A DNA stretch of 64,000 nt from Typha latifolia (GCA_019914945.1 CM034103.1:9920001-9984000); one strand, 5' to 3'; positions 11,256 through 21,909 are shown, counted from the first letter of the stretch. Translations and numbers: made by a program. The notes: generated by a model from the sequence alone, not told the origin.

Positions 11256-12009
11256 TGATAGGTATGGACGTCCTCTTCAATGTCTAGATCGGGTGCAGGA
11301 AAGTAGTCTGCACAACCGATGGAAAATATTCACCAATTATTCTTTCGTAGTCAAAAAATTATGAAACTTAGGGTGATAGATCTATAACTTCCTAATCTAT
11401 ATTTTTATTATTTACACCCTTCACAGATTCATATTGCAACTGGGATGAAAATACGCAAGAGTCAGGGTGATGGTGGTTGTGACGGGTGGAGGCGATGATA
11501 AGGTTTTGAATGATAGTAGAGATGAGGGTGGATGGTTTGTAGAGTTTAAGGGATAAGGATGAAGGGGGAGAAGTAGCCGAGATCTCAAAGAGGAGGGAGG
11601 ACTCGACAGATGACGGAGGTTAGAAGAACATCGACGTCGAGATAGCCCATGGCTAAGGCTTGAAGGAAGGCGAAAGGAGATTAGGGTAGAGAGGATAGAA
11701 GGGAGATAGAAATTAATATTCATTCATCATAATGATTTTAGTTGTCATTCTCACCTTAGAGGCTAACCAAACAAGCCAAAATGATAATTATCAACCCTAA
11801 AAACAGTATACTCTCGCCGATCACATTCGAACGGGGCCGACCGCATTTGAATGCACAATTTGTGTTCTTTGTCAATGTAAACGTCTATAGGTGTTCGCAA
11901 GGGCGTTTAGACGCGCCCCTTCTACGTTCAAACACGACCTAAAGAAATCTTATTTTTTTTGAAAATAAACAACTCGTACAATAAGAAAAGACTTCAAAAA
12001 GGTGTATTG
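11256..12009 (-). repeat. Solo Ty3/gypsy LTR inside another LTR
   Basis: This 754-bp segment matches the gypsy LTRs at 21.0-21.9 and 27.7-28.4 kb, sharing CATAACTTCCT.ATCTA, the GGTGGATGGTTTGTAG-type purine tract, a TTCGAAC cluster and AATAAGAAAAGA. It is flanked by GTTTT on both sides (11251-11255 and 12010-12014), a 5-bp target duplication. Removing it restores continuity of the host LTR with its partner at 9.4 kb. Its ends, TGATAG and GTATTG, are near the TGATA...TATCA of the related LTR. No internal region remains, so it formed by LTR-LTR recombination. Confidence 0.85.
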
Positions 12010-12379
12010 GTTTTATCCTATTATTTTAATTTTTAAATAAATTAGATAATCTATATGTGAATCGGATTCGCTAGGATCTTCTCCTATAAATAGTAGTCAT
12101 GTATTGATTAGGGGAATCATGAAATGAAGATTAAGTTAAGTTATTTTATTAGTTATTTTATTATCTTATTTTTCTAAGAATAGATTATAGCTATGGAACT
12201 TCCTAAGCTTTCAAATCCTAGCCAGCATCTTCCTCTAGCAATCACCTTATTATACAGCCATCCACTACTTCCCTTGGACGTCCACCACCTTCCGACGACC
12301 ACCGTAACGTTGATTATTTACTATTCATCCCTATTTGACTTTGCTCCACTATTTTACTTATATCTTTTCATCTAAACCT

Positions 12380-12563
12380 CTTAGTCATGCATCTCAGTTT
12401 GTTCAAATAAATCCCTGATCTCCAGGAAGTAGTTTAGCAACTATTTCTTTTAATTCAAATGCACATATCGTGTGCTGTTATTTAGGCTAAAAATTAGGAA
12501 TTGTATGGCTATTTAATGCCAAACTAATTTTAATAATGTAGAGAATCATTCTGAGATTCAACA
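12380..12563 (+). repeat. Left copia LTR, 5'-truncated
   Basis: Begins at TTAGTCATGCATCTCAG, which corresponds to an internal position of the right LTR (about 15899), and ends GATTCAACA. The preceding sequence belongs to the other LTR element, so the truncation and that element's own truncation share one breakpoint. Confidence 0.85.
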
Positions 12564-12565
12564 TT

Positions 12566-12578
12566 TGGTATCAGAACC
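12566..12578 (+). other. Copia primer-binding site
   Basis: TGGTATCAGAACC lies 2 bp after the left LTR. It matches the complement of the 3' end of initiator-methionine tRNA, the usual primer for plant copia elements. Confidence 0.8.
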
Positions 12579-12607
12579 AGCAAAAAGGAAAGCCGCAGCT
12601 TTCTTGA

Positions 12608-15601
12608 GTGATACATAAAGAGATCAGTGAAGAGAAGATGAAGCTTCCTCACTTTGATGGTCATTATGACCACTGGAGTGAACTGATGGAAAACCTTTTG
12701 AGAGCAAAAGGACTATGGAGCCTAGTGGAGAATGGTTTTGCAGAACCAACGGCTAGTACGATGCTCACTGATACACAGAGAGCACAGCTTGAAGATGCAA
12801 GGATGAAAGATCACAAAGTAAAACATTATCTTTATCAAGCAATTGATAGGGTAACATTTGAGCAAATCCTTGATAGGCGCACGGCAAAGATTGTGTGGGA
12901 TTCCATGAAAAAGAAATTTGGAGGAAATGATCGTGTTAAAAGGTCACTCCTTCAAAAACTAAGGAGAGATTTTGAAGTACTGGAAATGAAGGGGAATGAA
13001 AATGTCTCTGAGTACTTTGTCAAAGTCATGTCAATAAGTAATCAGATGAGAAGCAATGGAGAGGAAATGCCGGATTCAAAGGTGGTTGAAAAGATTTTAA
13101 GAACCCTCACAGAAAGGTTCACTTATGTTGTGATATCCATAGAAGTATCCAAAGACATTGAGACAATCTCAATTGATGAACTGCAAAGCTCCCTTGTAGT
13201 TCATGAGCAAAAATTTCAGAGACATGATCGAGGAGAAGATCAAGCTCTAAAAGTAAGCCATATGGAAAGTTCTAGAGGTCGTGGAAGGACAACTATGAGA
13301 GGAAGAGGACGAGGACGAGGTCGAGGTAGAGGTAGAAGCTTCTTCAATAAGGCAACTATAGAATGTTATAAATGTCACAACTTGGGACATTTTCAATATG
13401 AATGCCCAATGTGGAACAAAGAGGTCAACTTTGCTGACTTTGATGAAGATGAAGAGCTTCTTTTAATGGCATTAGTGGAGGAACAGAAAGCAAGGAGGAA
13501 TGATGTCTGGTTCTTGGATTCTGGCTGTTCTAATCACATGTGTGGAGACAAAGCTATGTTTTTAAGCTTAAATGAAAATTTCAAACATTCAGTTAAGCTT
13601 GGAAATAACACTAGAATGGAAGTGGCCGGAAAAGGAAATGTCAAATTGGTATTCAATAATGCTGCCTATGTGATTAGTGATGTGTATTTTGTTCCCGAGC
13701 TCAAGAGCAACCTCTTGAGTATAGGACAACTCCAGGAGAAAGAATTAACAATCCTAATTCAAGGAGGAATATGTCAAATCTTTCACCCAGTAAGAGGGTT
13801 AATTGTTCAAAGCAAAATGAGTTCAAACAGGATGTTCATACTGGTAGCTCAAGCTCATTCATCTCCAAAAGCACAATTTGTAAACTGTTTGCACACAAGC
13901 TCCATGGATCTACCTCAACTTTGGCATGAAAGATACGGTCACCTAAGTTATAAAGGTCTAAAGATATTGCAAGAGAAGAAAATGGTGCGAGGTTTGCCAC
14001 AGTTTGAAGCATCAAATAACATCTGCATAGATTGCATGGTTGGCAAGCAACATAGGAATGTTATTCCCAAGCAAAGTACCTAGAGAGCAAAAGAAGTCTT
14101 GGAGCTCATACACTTGGACATATGTGGTCCAATTAGTCCTACATCCAACAGTGGTAAAAGGTACACTCTATGCTTTATAGATGATTTTAGTCGTAAAGCA
14201 TGGGTGTATTTGCTTGTTATAAAGGCCGAGGCCTTTAATTGCTTCAAAATGTTTAAAAAATTAGTTGAGAAAGAAACAGGAAAGCTGATCAAGAGCATAA
14301 GGACAGATCGAGGAGGTGAATTCACTTCCCATGAATTCAATGACTATTGCAAGGAGAATGGAATTCAGAGACTATTAACAACTCCCTATACGCCGCAGCA
14401 AAATGGTGTAGCTGAGCGCATGAATAGGACTGTCATGAATATGGTGAGATCCATGCTATGTGCAAAGAAAATTCCCAAGACTTTTTGGCCAGAAGCTGTA
14501 AATTGGACCTTCTATGTCCTCAATAGATGCCCTACACTGGCAGTCAAGAATATCACACCACAAGAGGCTTGGAGTGGAGTTAAGCCCTCGGTGGAACATT
14601 TTCGAATTTGGGGATGCATTGCTCATGTCTACATACCTGACACTAAAAGAGGTAAACTCGATGACAAAAGTTTTACTTGCATTCTTTTGGGAGTTAGTGA
14701 GGAATCTAAAGGCTATAGACTATTTGATCCAAGAACTAAGAGAGTGGTAGTAAGTAAAGATGTGGTTTTTGAAGAGAATAAGCTATGGGATTGGGGAGAG
14801 AATAATGTAGAACAAACTAGTGTAGAGCTAGTTTGGGGTGATGATGAAATAAGTGAAGGAGAAGAAGTCTTTGAGGGTGTAAATAGGAATAATGGTGGCG
14901 TACCGGAAGACTTGGATGCAGCTATAGAGATAGTTGCAGAAGCAAGGGAGGGACGAGCACGTAGACCACCTTCTTACCTTAGTGACTATGTCACTAGTAA
15001 AGAATTGTCAGAAGATGAAGATGAGGCTAATATGATGGAGCTGGATTTCATGAAGCTTGACACGTGTGATCTATTTGAGCTGAATTTGGTGGAGTTTGAC
15101 ACATGTGATCCACTGACATTTGAGGAAGCACAAAAGAGCAAAAAGTGGAGAATAGCCATGGATGCAGAAATTGAAGCAATTGAAAGGAATCAAACTTGGA
15201 AGCTGACCGAGTTACCAAAGGGAGGTAAATGCATTGGTGTCAAATGGATTTATAAAACTAAACTTAATGAACTTGGAGAGGTGGATAAGTTTAAAGCTCG
15301 ATTGGTGGCAAAGGGGTACTCTCAAAAGTATGGAGTTGACTATACAGAGGTATATGCACCAGTGGCTCGAATGGACACAGTGAGAATGGTCATTGCTTTG
15401 GCAGCTCAAAATGGATGGGAGATCTTCCAACTTGATGTCAAGTCAGCATTTCTGCATGGAGCTTTGCAAGAGGATGTCTACATTGAACAACCAAAAGGGT
15501 ATGTGATCAAGGGCAGTGAACATAAGGTTTATAAACTTCACAAGGCTCTATACGGACTAAAACAAGCACCTAGGGCTTGGTTCACAACACCTCAGCAATA
15601 A
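12608..15601 (+). pseudogene. Copia gag-pol polyprotein, with one stop and an RT deletion
   Basis: Encodes gag with a DUF4219/UBN2-like start (KLPHFDGHYDHW), an Arg/Gly-rich tract, a CCHC knuckle CYKCHNLGHFQYEC (about 13363-13404), the protease motif WFLDSGCSNH (13508), an integrase HHCC zinc domain (about 13920-14050), the D,D-E catalytic core (DICGP at about 14120, DRGGEF at about 14305, E at about 14413), and an RT start up to LKQAPRAW (about 15580). A single TAG at 14081-14083 lies between the integrase zinc domain and the core; the frame is open on both sides. After LKQAPRAW the sequence jumps to the end of RNase H (LSKNPVFHGR-like, about 15603), removing the RT active site and most of RNase H. 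Confidence 0.9.
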
Positions 15602-15847
15602 AGTTGTCTAAGAATCCAGTGTTTCATGGTAGATGTAAGCACATTGATGTGCGGTTCCATTTCTTGCGAGATTTGGTTAATTATGGCGTGATCAAGTTGG
15701 AGCATTGAGGAACACAAGAACAAATAGCTGACATTTTTACGAAGCCATTGAAACTTGTCACATTCCAGAAGCTTCGCACACAACTTGGAGTCTGCTCAGC
15801 ATCAAGTAAACTAATCAGTGATACACATATTAGTTTAAGGGAGGGAT

Positions 15848-16080
15848 TGAAGGAGCTGAATCCTTAATTCTAGGGGATTTACTAAGTCTGTTATTTACTT
15901 AGTCATGCATCTCAGTTTGTTCAAATAAATCCCTGATCTCCATGAAGTAGTTTAGCAACTGTTTCTTTTAATTCAAATGCACATTCGCGTGCTATTGTTT
16001 AGTCTAAAAATTAGGAATTGTATGGCTATTTAATGCCAAACTAATTTTAATAATGTAGAGAATCATTCTGAGATTCAACA
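15848..16080 (+). repeat. Right copia LTR, next to BAHD copy 2
   Basis: This 233-bp LTR starts TGAAGGAGCTGAATCC after the polypurine tract and ends GATTCAACA. Sequence homologous to the BAHD copy 1 leader resumes at the very next base. A TATTTAAT at 16027-16034 is a possible TATA-like box, on the same strand as the gene and about 100 bp before its ATG. Confidence 0.85.
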
Positions 16081-16132
16081 TAAGTTATCATTTACTGAAT
16101 TGTTACCACAACTAGCTCATCCAGGTTGAGAG

Positions 16133-17518
16133 ATGGAAGTGAAGATTGAGAGCTCAAGACTCCTCAAGCCTACCTACAAGGGTATTAATGATCCTCATTC
16201 CAGTACCACCCCTGAACTTGTCAAGTTGAGCCTCTTCGACAAGGTAACCGACGACGCCCACTTCGCTGCCATCTGCGCCTTCCGTGCACCCAGCCCTACC
16301 AACTCCATGTGGGAGAGCAGCCTCGCCAAAGTCCTCACCACCTTCAGGGAGTGGGCGGGGAGACTCGGAGAGGACGCCGATGGAAATCCTGCCATCATCC
16401 TCAACGACGAGGGAGTGAGATTCGTGGAGGCCTCGATGGATGCAATCCACGACGATGTCATGACATTCGAGCCATCGCCGGCGCTGCTCGGCCTACACTC
16501 GAGCCCATGGGGTGTGGAGGAGTTGGCCCAAGTTCAACTCACACGTTTTGCTTGCGGAACACTTGTCGTGGGATTCACCTTCCACAACAAGCTTGGCGAT
16601 GGCTACGGAACCACCCACTTCCTAGTCTCATGGGCAAGCGCATGTCGAGGTGTGGACATCGGCGCAGGCCCAATGCATGACCGCACGAGTTTCTTCGCAC
16701 CCCGAGACCCGCCTCAAATTGAATTTGACCATCGTATGGCGGAGTACAGGCCCAAGGGAACTAGGTTCCTCTCCGGATACAAGCCGATGGAGGAGACAGT
16801 CGTTCACAGGGTGCACTTCACAAAAGAATTCATCGCCAAGCTGAAGGCCAAGATCTCTTCAAGGGCTAAAACCAAGTATAGCACATTCGAGAGCTTGATG
16901 GCTCACCTGTGGAGGACGATGACGATGGCTCACGGCGTTGAGGCCGAGGAGACCACCCGCCTTCGCACAACCGTGAACGGCCGCCACAGGATGGACCCTG
17001 AGGTTCCTAAAGAGTATTTCGACAACTTGGTCTTGTGGGCATATTGCAGCAGCAAGGTTGGCGAGCTCGTCAGTAGTCCGTTGCATTATGCGGTTGAAGT
17101 CATCCATAGCCAAGTCACCAAGTTGAATGATCGCTACTTTAGGTCCTTCATAGACTTTGCGAGCTCCAAAGTAGTGGAGGAGGAGGATCTTGTACCACTG
17201 ACGGATCCGGATGCCGAGGCCTTGTATCCGGACGTGGACGTAAACAGCTGGCTAGGGTTTTCGATGAGGTTCATGGACTTCGGTGGGGGCAAGCCTTTCT
17301 ATTTCATTCTATCCTACTTCCCTATGGAAGGGCTGCTATTTGTCGTGCCTTCTTTCTTCAGAGAAGATGGAAGCATTGACACCTATGTGCCCTTATTCGA
17401 GAGCAATCTTCCTACTTTTCAGAATATCTATTACTCCTTGGATGACAAGATCGAGACCCAGACTTATGCCAACAGCTGCAGGCAACCAGTTGCTGCTCTG
17501 ATGGCTGGCACTAGTTGA
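16133..17518 (+). CDS. BAHD acyltransferase-like protein copy 2, intact frame, catalytic His replaced
   Basis: A single exon of 461 codons, normal for the BAHD family. The start MEVKIESSRLLKP is conserved in all three copies. DFGGG is at residues 382-386, in place of the usual DFGWG. At the HXXXD site the sequence is FHNKLGDG: codon 152 is AAC (Asn, 16586-16588), whereas copies 1 and 3 have CAC (His) there. Asp156 is kept. His is the general base in BAHD enzymes, so the protein is probably inactive or has another role. Related monocot enzymes make hydroxycinnamoyl amides; the substrate is inference. Compared with copy 3, six bases are missing near the C-terminus, in frame. Only 52 bp of gene-derived leader (16081-16132) precede the ATG, and upstream of that is a copia LTR. 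Confidence 0.9.
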   Translation: MEVKIESSRLLKPTYKGINDPHSSTTPELVKLSLFDKVTDDAHFAAICAFRAPSPTNSMWESSLAKVLTTFREWAGRLGEDADGNPAIILNDEGVRFVEASMDAIHDDVMTFEPSPALLGLHSSPWGVEELAQVQLTRFACGTLVVGFTFHNKLGDGYGTTHFLVSWASACRGVDIGAGPMHDRTSFFAPRDPPQIEFDHRMAEYRPKGTRFLSGYKPMEETVVHRVHFTKEFIAKLKAKISSRAKTKYSTFESLMAHLWRTMTMAHGVEAEETTRLRTTVNGRHRMDPEVPKEYFDNLVLWAYCSSKVGELVSSPLHYAVEVIHSQVTKLNDRYFRSFIDFASSKVVEEEDLVPLTDPDAEALYPDVDVNSWLGFSMRFMDFGGGKPFYFILSYFPMEGLLFVVPSFFREDGSIDTYVPLFESNLPTFQNIYYSLDDKIETQTYANSCRQPVAALMAGTS

Positions 17519-17809
17519 ACATGAGTAACAGGGAAGACAAAGGATGAAGGCGAGAAAAAAAGTCTCAAATGTGATTATTTATGTTTTTTTCTCTGTTTTT
17601 TTACCTTAGGAAACCAAAACTAGCCTGATATATGTTTCTTTAACTTAAGATTATTTACTTATGTGAAGTGATCATTTCTATGTACTATCAAATTTTATTG
17701 TCATCGTTGCCGAATGACTATTTAAGCCCACTTTTTTTTAAAAGTTTGATATCTCAAATCCTTAAATCTTTTGAAACAATAGATAATGTCTACAATCTTA
17801 TGGGGTGAT
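17519..17809 (+). other. 3' flank of BAHD copy 2, shared with copy 3
   Basis: Aligns by eye with 31376-31650 after copy 3, with shared AGGGAAGACAAAGGA/AGGGAAGACGGACGA, TGATATATGTTTCTTTAACT and GTGAAGTGATCATTTCTATGT. It probably includes the 3' UTR and was part of the duplicated unit. It does not match the flank of copy 1. Confidence 0.6.
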
Positions 17810-17932
17810 TTACACCAAAAAGCCTCTCAGTTTTTCAATTGATAGAAATAGGTTCCTCCTTTTATCGAATTATAATTTTGAGTCTTCTTTATTAATTAAG
17901 CTTAATTTATCCTTTGTCAACCCAACCATTTT
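17810..17932. repeat. Copy of the left end of the long-TIR element
   Basis: GGGGTGATTTACACC, GCCTCTCAGTTTTTCAAT and TTTTGAGTCTTCTTTA match the left terminal repeat at 31654-31790. The element was therefore already beside the BAHD gene before copies 2 and 3 separated. Here it is cut off by LINE sequence at about 17933. Confidence 0.65.
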
Positions 17933-18940
17933 AGGGATCCTTTCTCATCTCTAAGAAGGAGATTTCTGAACGGGTTGGTGACTTTCGACCTATAAGTTTT
18001 TGTAACACTATATACAAGCTAATCCCTAAAATCCTTACACATTGGATAAAACCTCCTTAATGAGCTTACCTCAAAAGCTAAAAATGCTTTTGTCCTGGGA
18101 AGGTAGATTGTGGACATCATGTGATATCCCAATAAGTGTTCGATTATCTCAAGACATCTAGAAGCAAGGCTGGTAGTTTCGTGGTGAAGGTCAATCTTTT
18201 CAAAGTCTTTATTGAATGAAATATATTTTTCTCTCGAACTGTCTCAAACTCTACAGCTTTCACGACCTCTTTGCAGATCGTGTGCTTGCTTGCCTCTCCT
18301 CATCCTCTCTTGCTATAATGGTGAATAGTGAGCTTAGTTGTTTCTTCCAACATACTCTCTATTCTATTGAATCATGTAACCATGATTGGAAGGTTCAGAG
18401 GCATCAAGTTGGCAAGGAATGCTCAGAAGATTAATCATCTTATGTTTGCAGACGATCTCCTCCTCTTTAGTAATGCCTTCTTTAGTGGAGCTTCCATTTT
18501 AAAAGCCACGTTGGAGCAATATGGCAGCATTTCTGGTTAGGCTCTCAACTTGGACAAATCCACCATATACTTAAGCAAGCATACAAACCCCTAACTAAGA
18601 ACTCAAATCATCTCCCTCCTTCAAGTCAGGCTCTTTTGATCTAGGGAAAATTATCTTGGCAGTCGTCTACTCTTACCTGACAAGAGCTCATTTTGAGAGA
18701 CCAAACTAAAAAGCTATCCATCCTGGACATGGAGATCCATTCTAAAGATCAAAGACAAGCTTAGAGACAATATGCAATGGGTTGTGGGAGATAGTTGCTC
18801 CATTTCCATCTTGCTGGACCCTGGCTGACCTTCTGGGTCCTAAGCTCAACCTCTCTCCCACCTCACATAAAAGTGGTTAAAGATTTTTTGAGAGGTGAAG
18901 AATGGGACTCAGACTTGGTACACAAGTGTTTTAACTCTTC
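17933..18940 (+). mobile_element. LINE fragment (reverse transcriptase to pre-zf-RVT region)
   Basis: Plus-strand LINE ORF2 remnant. An ISKKEISERVGDFRPISFCN-type segment lies at about 17945-18005. RT with HLMFADDLLLFSNA lies at about 18435-18480, with the FADD motif present, followed by SGxALNLDKS-like sequence and a VVKDFLRGEEWDSDL segment near 18870. Stops and frameshifts are present. The 5' part of a LINE of the same family lies at 28480-28905 and the two overlap in sequence, so they are separate copies. The right edge abuts the gypsy integrase at about 18940. Confidence 0.7.
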
Positions 18941-18944
18941 GTCA

Positions 18945-21029
18945 ACTAGTCAACCACCACCATTACCACCGTATCCTCTGACAGGGGGCAATCCTTCAAT
19001 GAAGTTCATCGTCACATCTTCCCAAATTTGCTCCGAAATGGGTAAGGGTTGCAGTAGTCCCATTGGTTTGGTCAAGTTCGCATTGGCGCATTGACAAACT
19101 TCACATGTTCGAACACAGGACAAGACCTCTTTTTTCCTCCCTACCCATACACAATTTTGTGTCAACCTCTTGTAGGTTCTAAAGGTTCTCTCATGACCTG
19201 CCATAGGAGTATCGTGGAAGTGGTAGATCAAAGTCACCCATAATTCGGGTTTAGTCGGTACTCATACTCGCCCTCGATCTAGTAGTAGACTGTCCTTCAC
19301 TTCTAACCCAAGATAGCTAGATGGTTCTTCCTCGACCTTCTTCATGAGTTCCCTCATCTCTGGATCATCCACACATGCAGATCTAATCTCTGAAAGGAAG
19401 AAAAATACCGGAATAGAAATCATGGCTAGGTCGGCCAGTTCGGGTTGCCGCGATAGAGCATCAGCAACCCAATTTTCAGTTGCCTTCTTATACACCAATT
19501 CATAATCGTACCCCAACAACTTTGTTACCACCACTGCTATGCCGGAGTGTGGATTCGTTGCCCAAGGAAGTAAGGAAGACTTCGTTAGTCGGTACGCACC
19601 ATGAATCGCTGACCGATGAAGTATGATCTCCATTTGGTGACAACATAGATAATGACTAGCATCTCTCACTCATAGTTAGACATCATCTAGTTCTTTATTG
19701 ACAATGCCTTGCTCATGTATGCCACCGGCCTTCCTTCTTGCATGAGAATAGCTCCAATTCTAGTTCCTAACACATCGCATTCCACTACAAAGGTTTTGGT
19801 GAAATCGGATAACACCAAAACTAGAGCAGTGGTCATTACCTTCTTCAATGCTTTAAAAGCCTTCATTGCCACCTCGGTCCAACGAAACTCTCCCTTCTTC
19901 AATAGTGATGTCAAGGGAGCAGCGATCTTACCATAGTTGGCGACAAATTGACAGGAAACCCCGCAACTCTTTCAGTGTCTTTGGAATTCGCCACTACATC
20001 ATATTTTGCACCTTGGTGGGATCGGCTTCCACTCCCGCCGCTGAAATAATATGGCCAAGATACTCCACTCTCGGCTGGCCCCATAAACATTTGGACTCCT
20101 TTATTTTCAACTCTTTGTCCTTCAAAATCTACAACACTTCGTGAAGGTGAGTGAGATGCTCTTTCCATGAGCGACTGTACAAAAGGATGTCGTTGAAGAA
20201 GACCAACACAAACCGCCTCAATAATGCCCTAAAGACATCATTCATCAAACCTTGGAAGATGAAGGGGCATTAGTAAGTCCAAAAGGCATGACCTTGAACT
20301 CATAATACCCATCATGGGTGCGGAATGCAGTCTTGTACACATCCTCGAGCCTCACGCGGATTTGGTGGTAGCCGGCTCGCAAGTCTAATTTGCTGAAGTA
20401 AGAAGCCCTCGAGAGCTCATCCAAGAGTTCTTCAATGACTGGTATAGGATACTTATCCTTCACCATGATGGCATTGAGTGCATGGTAATCCACGTAGAAA
20501 TGTCATGCCCCATCCTTCTTCTACACTAAGAGCACCGATGAAGAGTAAGAGCTTTGACTCGGTTGGATGATTCTGTTGTCTAGCATCTCCTTGACAAGTA
20601 TTGTGATCTCCTCCTTTTGGACAAATGGTTACCTATAGGGTCGCACAGTCGGTTTTTCTCTGGGAGTAATCTCGGTAGTCTTAGGGTCAAGCCAGCGGCA
20701 TGCCGCGTCGCTCCTCAAACACCTAACTGAATTCTTTCAGTAAGGTGGACAAATCAGTGGGTACTTCTTCTTCCTTTGCATGGCCTACTTGACTCTAAAT
20801 TAGTTGCATTAAAAGTCCATGGCATCCGACCTTTGGTAGTCCCACCATCGGTTGAAGTTGCACTCCGAGCAGCGGTCGAATTTGGCCTAACTGCACTCAC
20901 TTGCCACTTCATTTGAAATCCATCCACATCTCCAAAAAATCAAAGGTCATCGAGCCCAAGCTTTGTATCAATTGCGTCCCCAATATAATGTCAACCCCTC
21001 GTAAGGCCAATAGTGAAGATCCAAAGTGA
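18945..21029 (-). pseudogene. Gypsy A pol: protease end, RT, RNase H, integrase zinc domain
   Basis: In minus-strand order: a protease tail with LRGVDIILGTQ (about 20980); RT with [13 protein letters not shown] and [10 protein letters not shown] (20493-20250); VFFNDILLYS (about 20205), where the usual second-last catalytic pair is FFDD; a GHIISAAGVEADP-like stretch (about 20060); RNase H pieces (19914-19690 and 19669-19400, including ENWVADALSRQPEL); and an integrase HHCC domain (about 19230-19090) with H, H and CEVC. Frameshifts separate several blocks. The D,D,E core is missing. Confidence 0.8.
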
Positions 21030-21034
21030 AGGAA

Positions 21035-21909
21035 TGATAAGTTCTAATACCAATTTGATGAGTTCTAATACAAAAGATAAACTACGCAATGATTTCTTCA
21101 AGATCTGGATGTATTATAGAAATCAGTCTGCGCAATCATGGAAAAATATTCATCAGATATTCTCTCATAGTTAAAAAATTACGAAACTAAGTGGGTTAGA
21201 TCCATAACTTCCTGATCTACAATTTTCGTATTTATCCCTTCGTAGATTCGAACTGAAACTGGGATGAAAAATGAAATAATGTGGATGATGGTGGTGGTGA
21301 TGAGTGGAGTGGATGTTAGGGTTATGGATGGGTATGAAGATAAGGGTGGATTGTGGATGTGATTAAGGAAAGTAGACGAAGAGAACGAAGTGGTCGCGAT
21401 CCCAAAGAAGAGGGGTGGTCAATAGACGAGGGAGATTAAAAGTTAGGAGAAACCTTGCCAACGATAAATGTGGAAAGATAGTGAAGAGGGAGGAGGGAGA
21501 GAGTCTAGAGAGAATATAGAAGGCAAGAAATTAATAATCCAATAGTATAATAAAGTTAGCTGCCATTCACATATTTGTAGAGGCTAGTCAACAAGTCCTA
21601 AAACACTATAAAACCCTAATTCTAGAGGATTCCCGTCGATCGCATTTGAACGCGCCCGATAATATTCGAACGCACCAAAAGCTCCATCTCTGTATGTGCG
21701 AACGCGATGCAAGCATTCGAACGCGAGCGTTTGAACTCGCCCGACTACGTTCGAACGCACAATATGCGTTCTCTGTATTTGTGAACCTGATGTAGGCGTT
21801 CGCAAGGGCATTCGAACGCAACCCCTTCTGCGTTCGAACGCGACCTACGAAAATTTTATTTTAATAAAAATAAATAATTAATGTAATAAGAAAAGATCCT
21901 AAACTCACA
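21035..21909 (-). repeat. 3' LTR of gypsy B
   Basis: About 875 bp, full length relative to its 5' partner. The U3-side part has a dense cluster of TTCGAA-centred palindromes (about 21640-21850), such as CGTTCGAACG. The inner border at 21909 is approximate because the internal region is deleted up to it. Confidence 0.8.

Larger units (their letters stand above)
9341..12379 (+). mobile_element. Non-autonomous LTR retrotransposon with interrupted right LTR
   Basis: The left LTR (about 9341-9850) and right LTR (about 11187-11255 plus 12010-12379) share GTTAAGTCGA repeats, TATTTTAA..TTTTAAATAAAT, AAGATTAAGTTAAGTTATTTTATTA and TATATCTTTTCATCTA. The right LTR is split by a solo gypsy LTR and cut off by the copia element at 12380. 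The ~1.3-kb interior has no RT, integrase or protease, only a short ORF of unknown type. This is a LARD- or TRIM-like structure. A related LTR scrap occurs near 53.8-54.0 kb. Confidence 0.65.
12380..16080 (+). mobile_element. Ty1/copia retrotransposon, internally deleted
   Basis: A 5'-truncated left LTR (12380-12563), a primer-binding site, one long gag-pol frame, a polypurine tract (about 15835-15846) and a complete right LTR (15848-16080). The order gag, protease, integrase, RT is diagnostic of copia. The left LTR lacks roughly the first 55 bp seen in the right LTR. Most of RT and RNase H is deleted and one in-frame stop interrupts gag-pol, so the element cannot move by itself. The right LTR abuts the 5' flank of BAHD copy 2. 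Confidence 0.9.
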
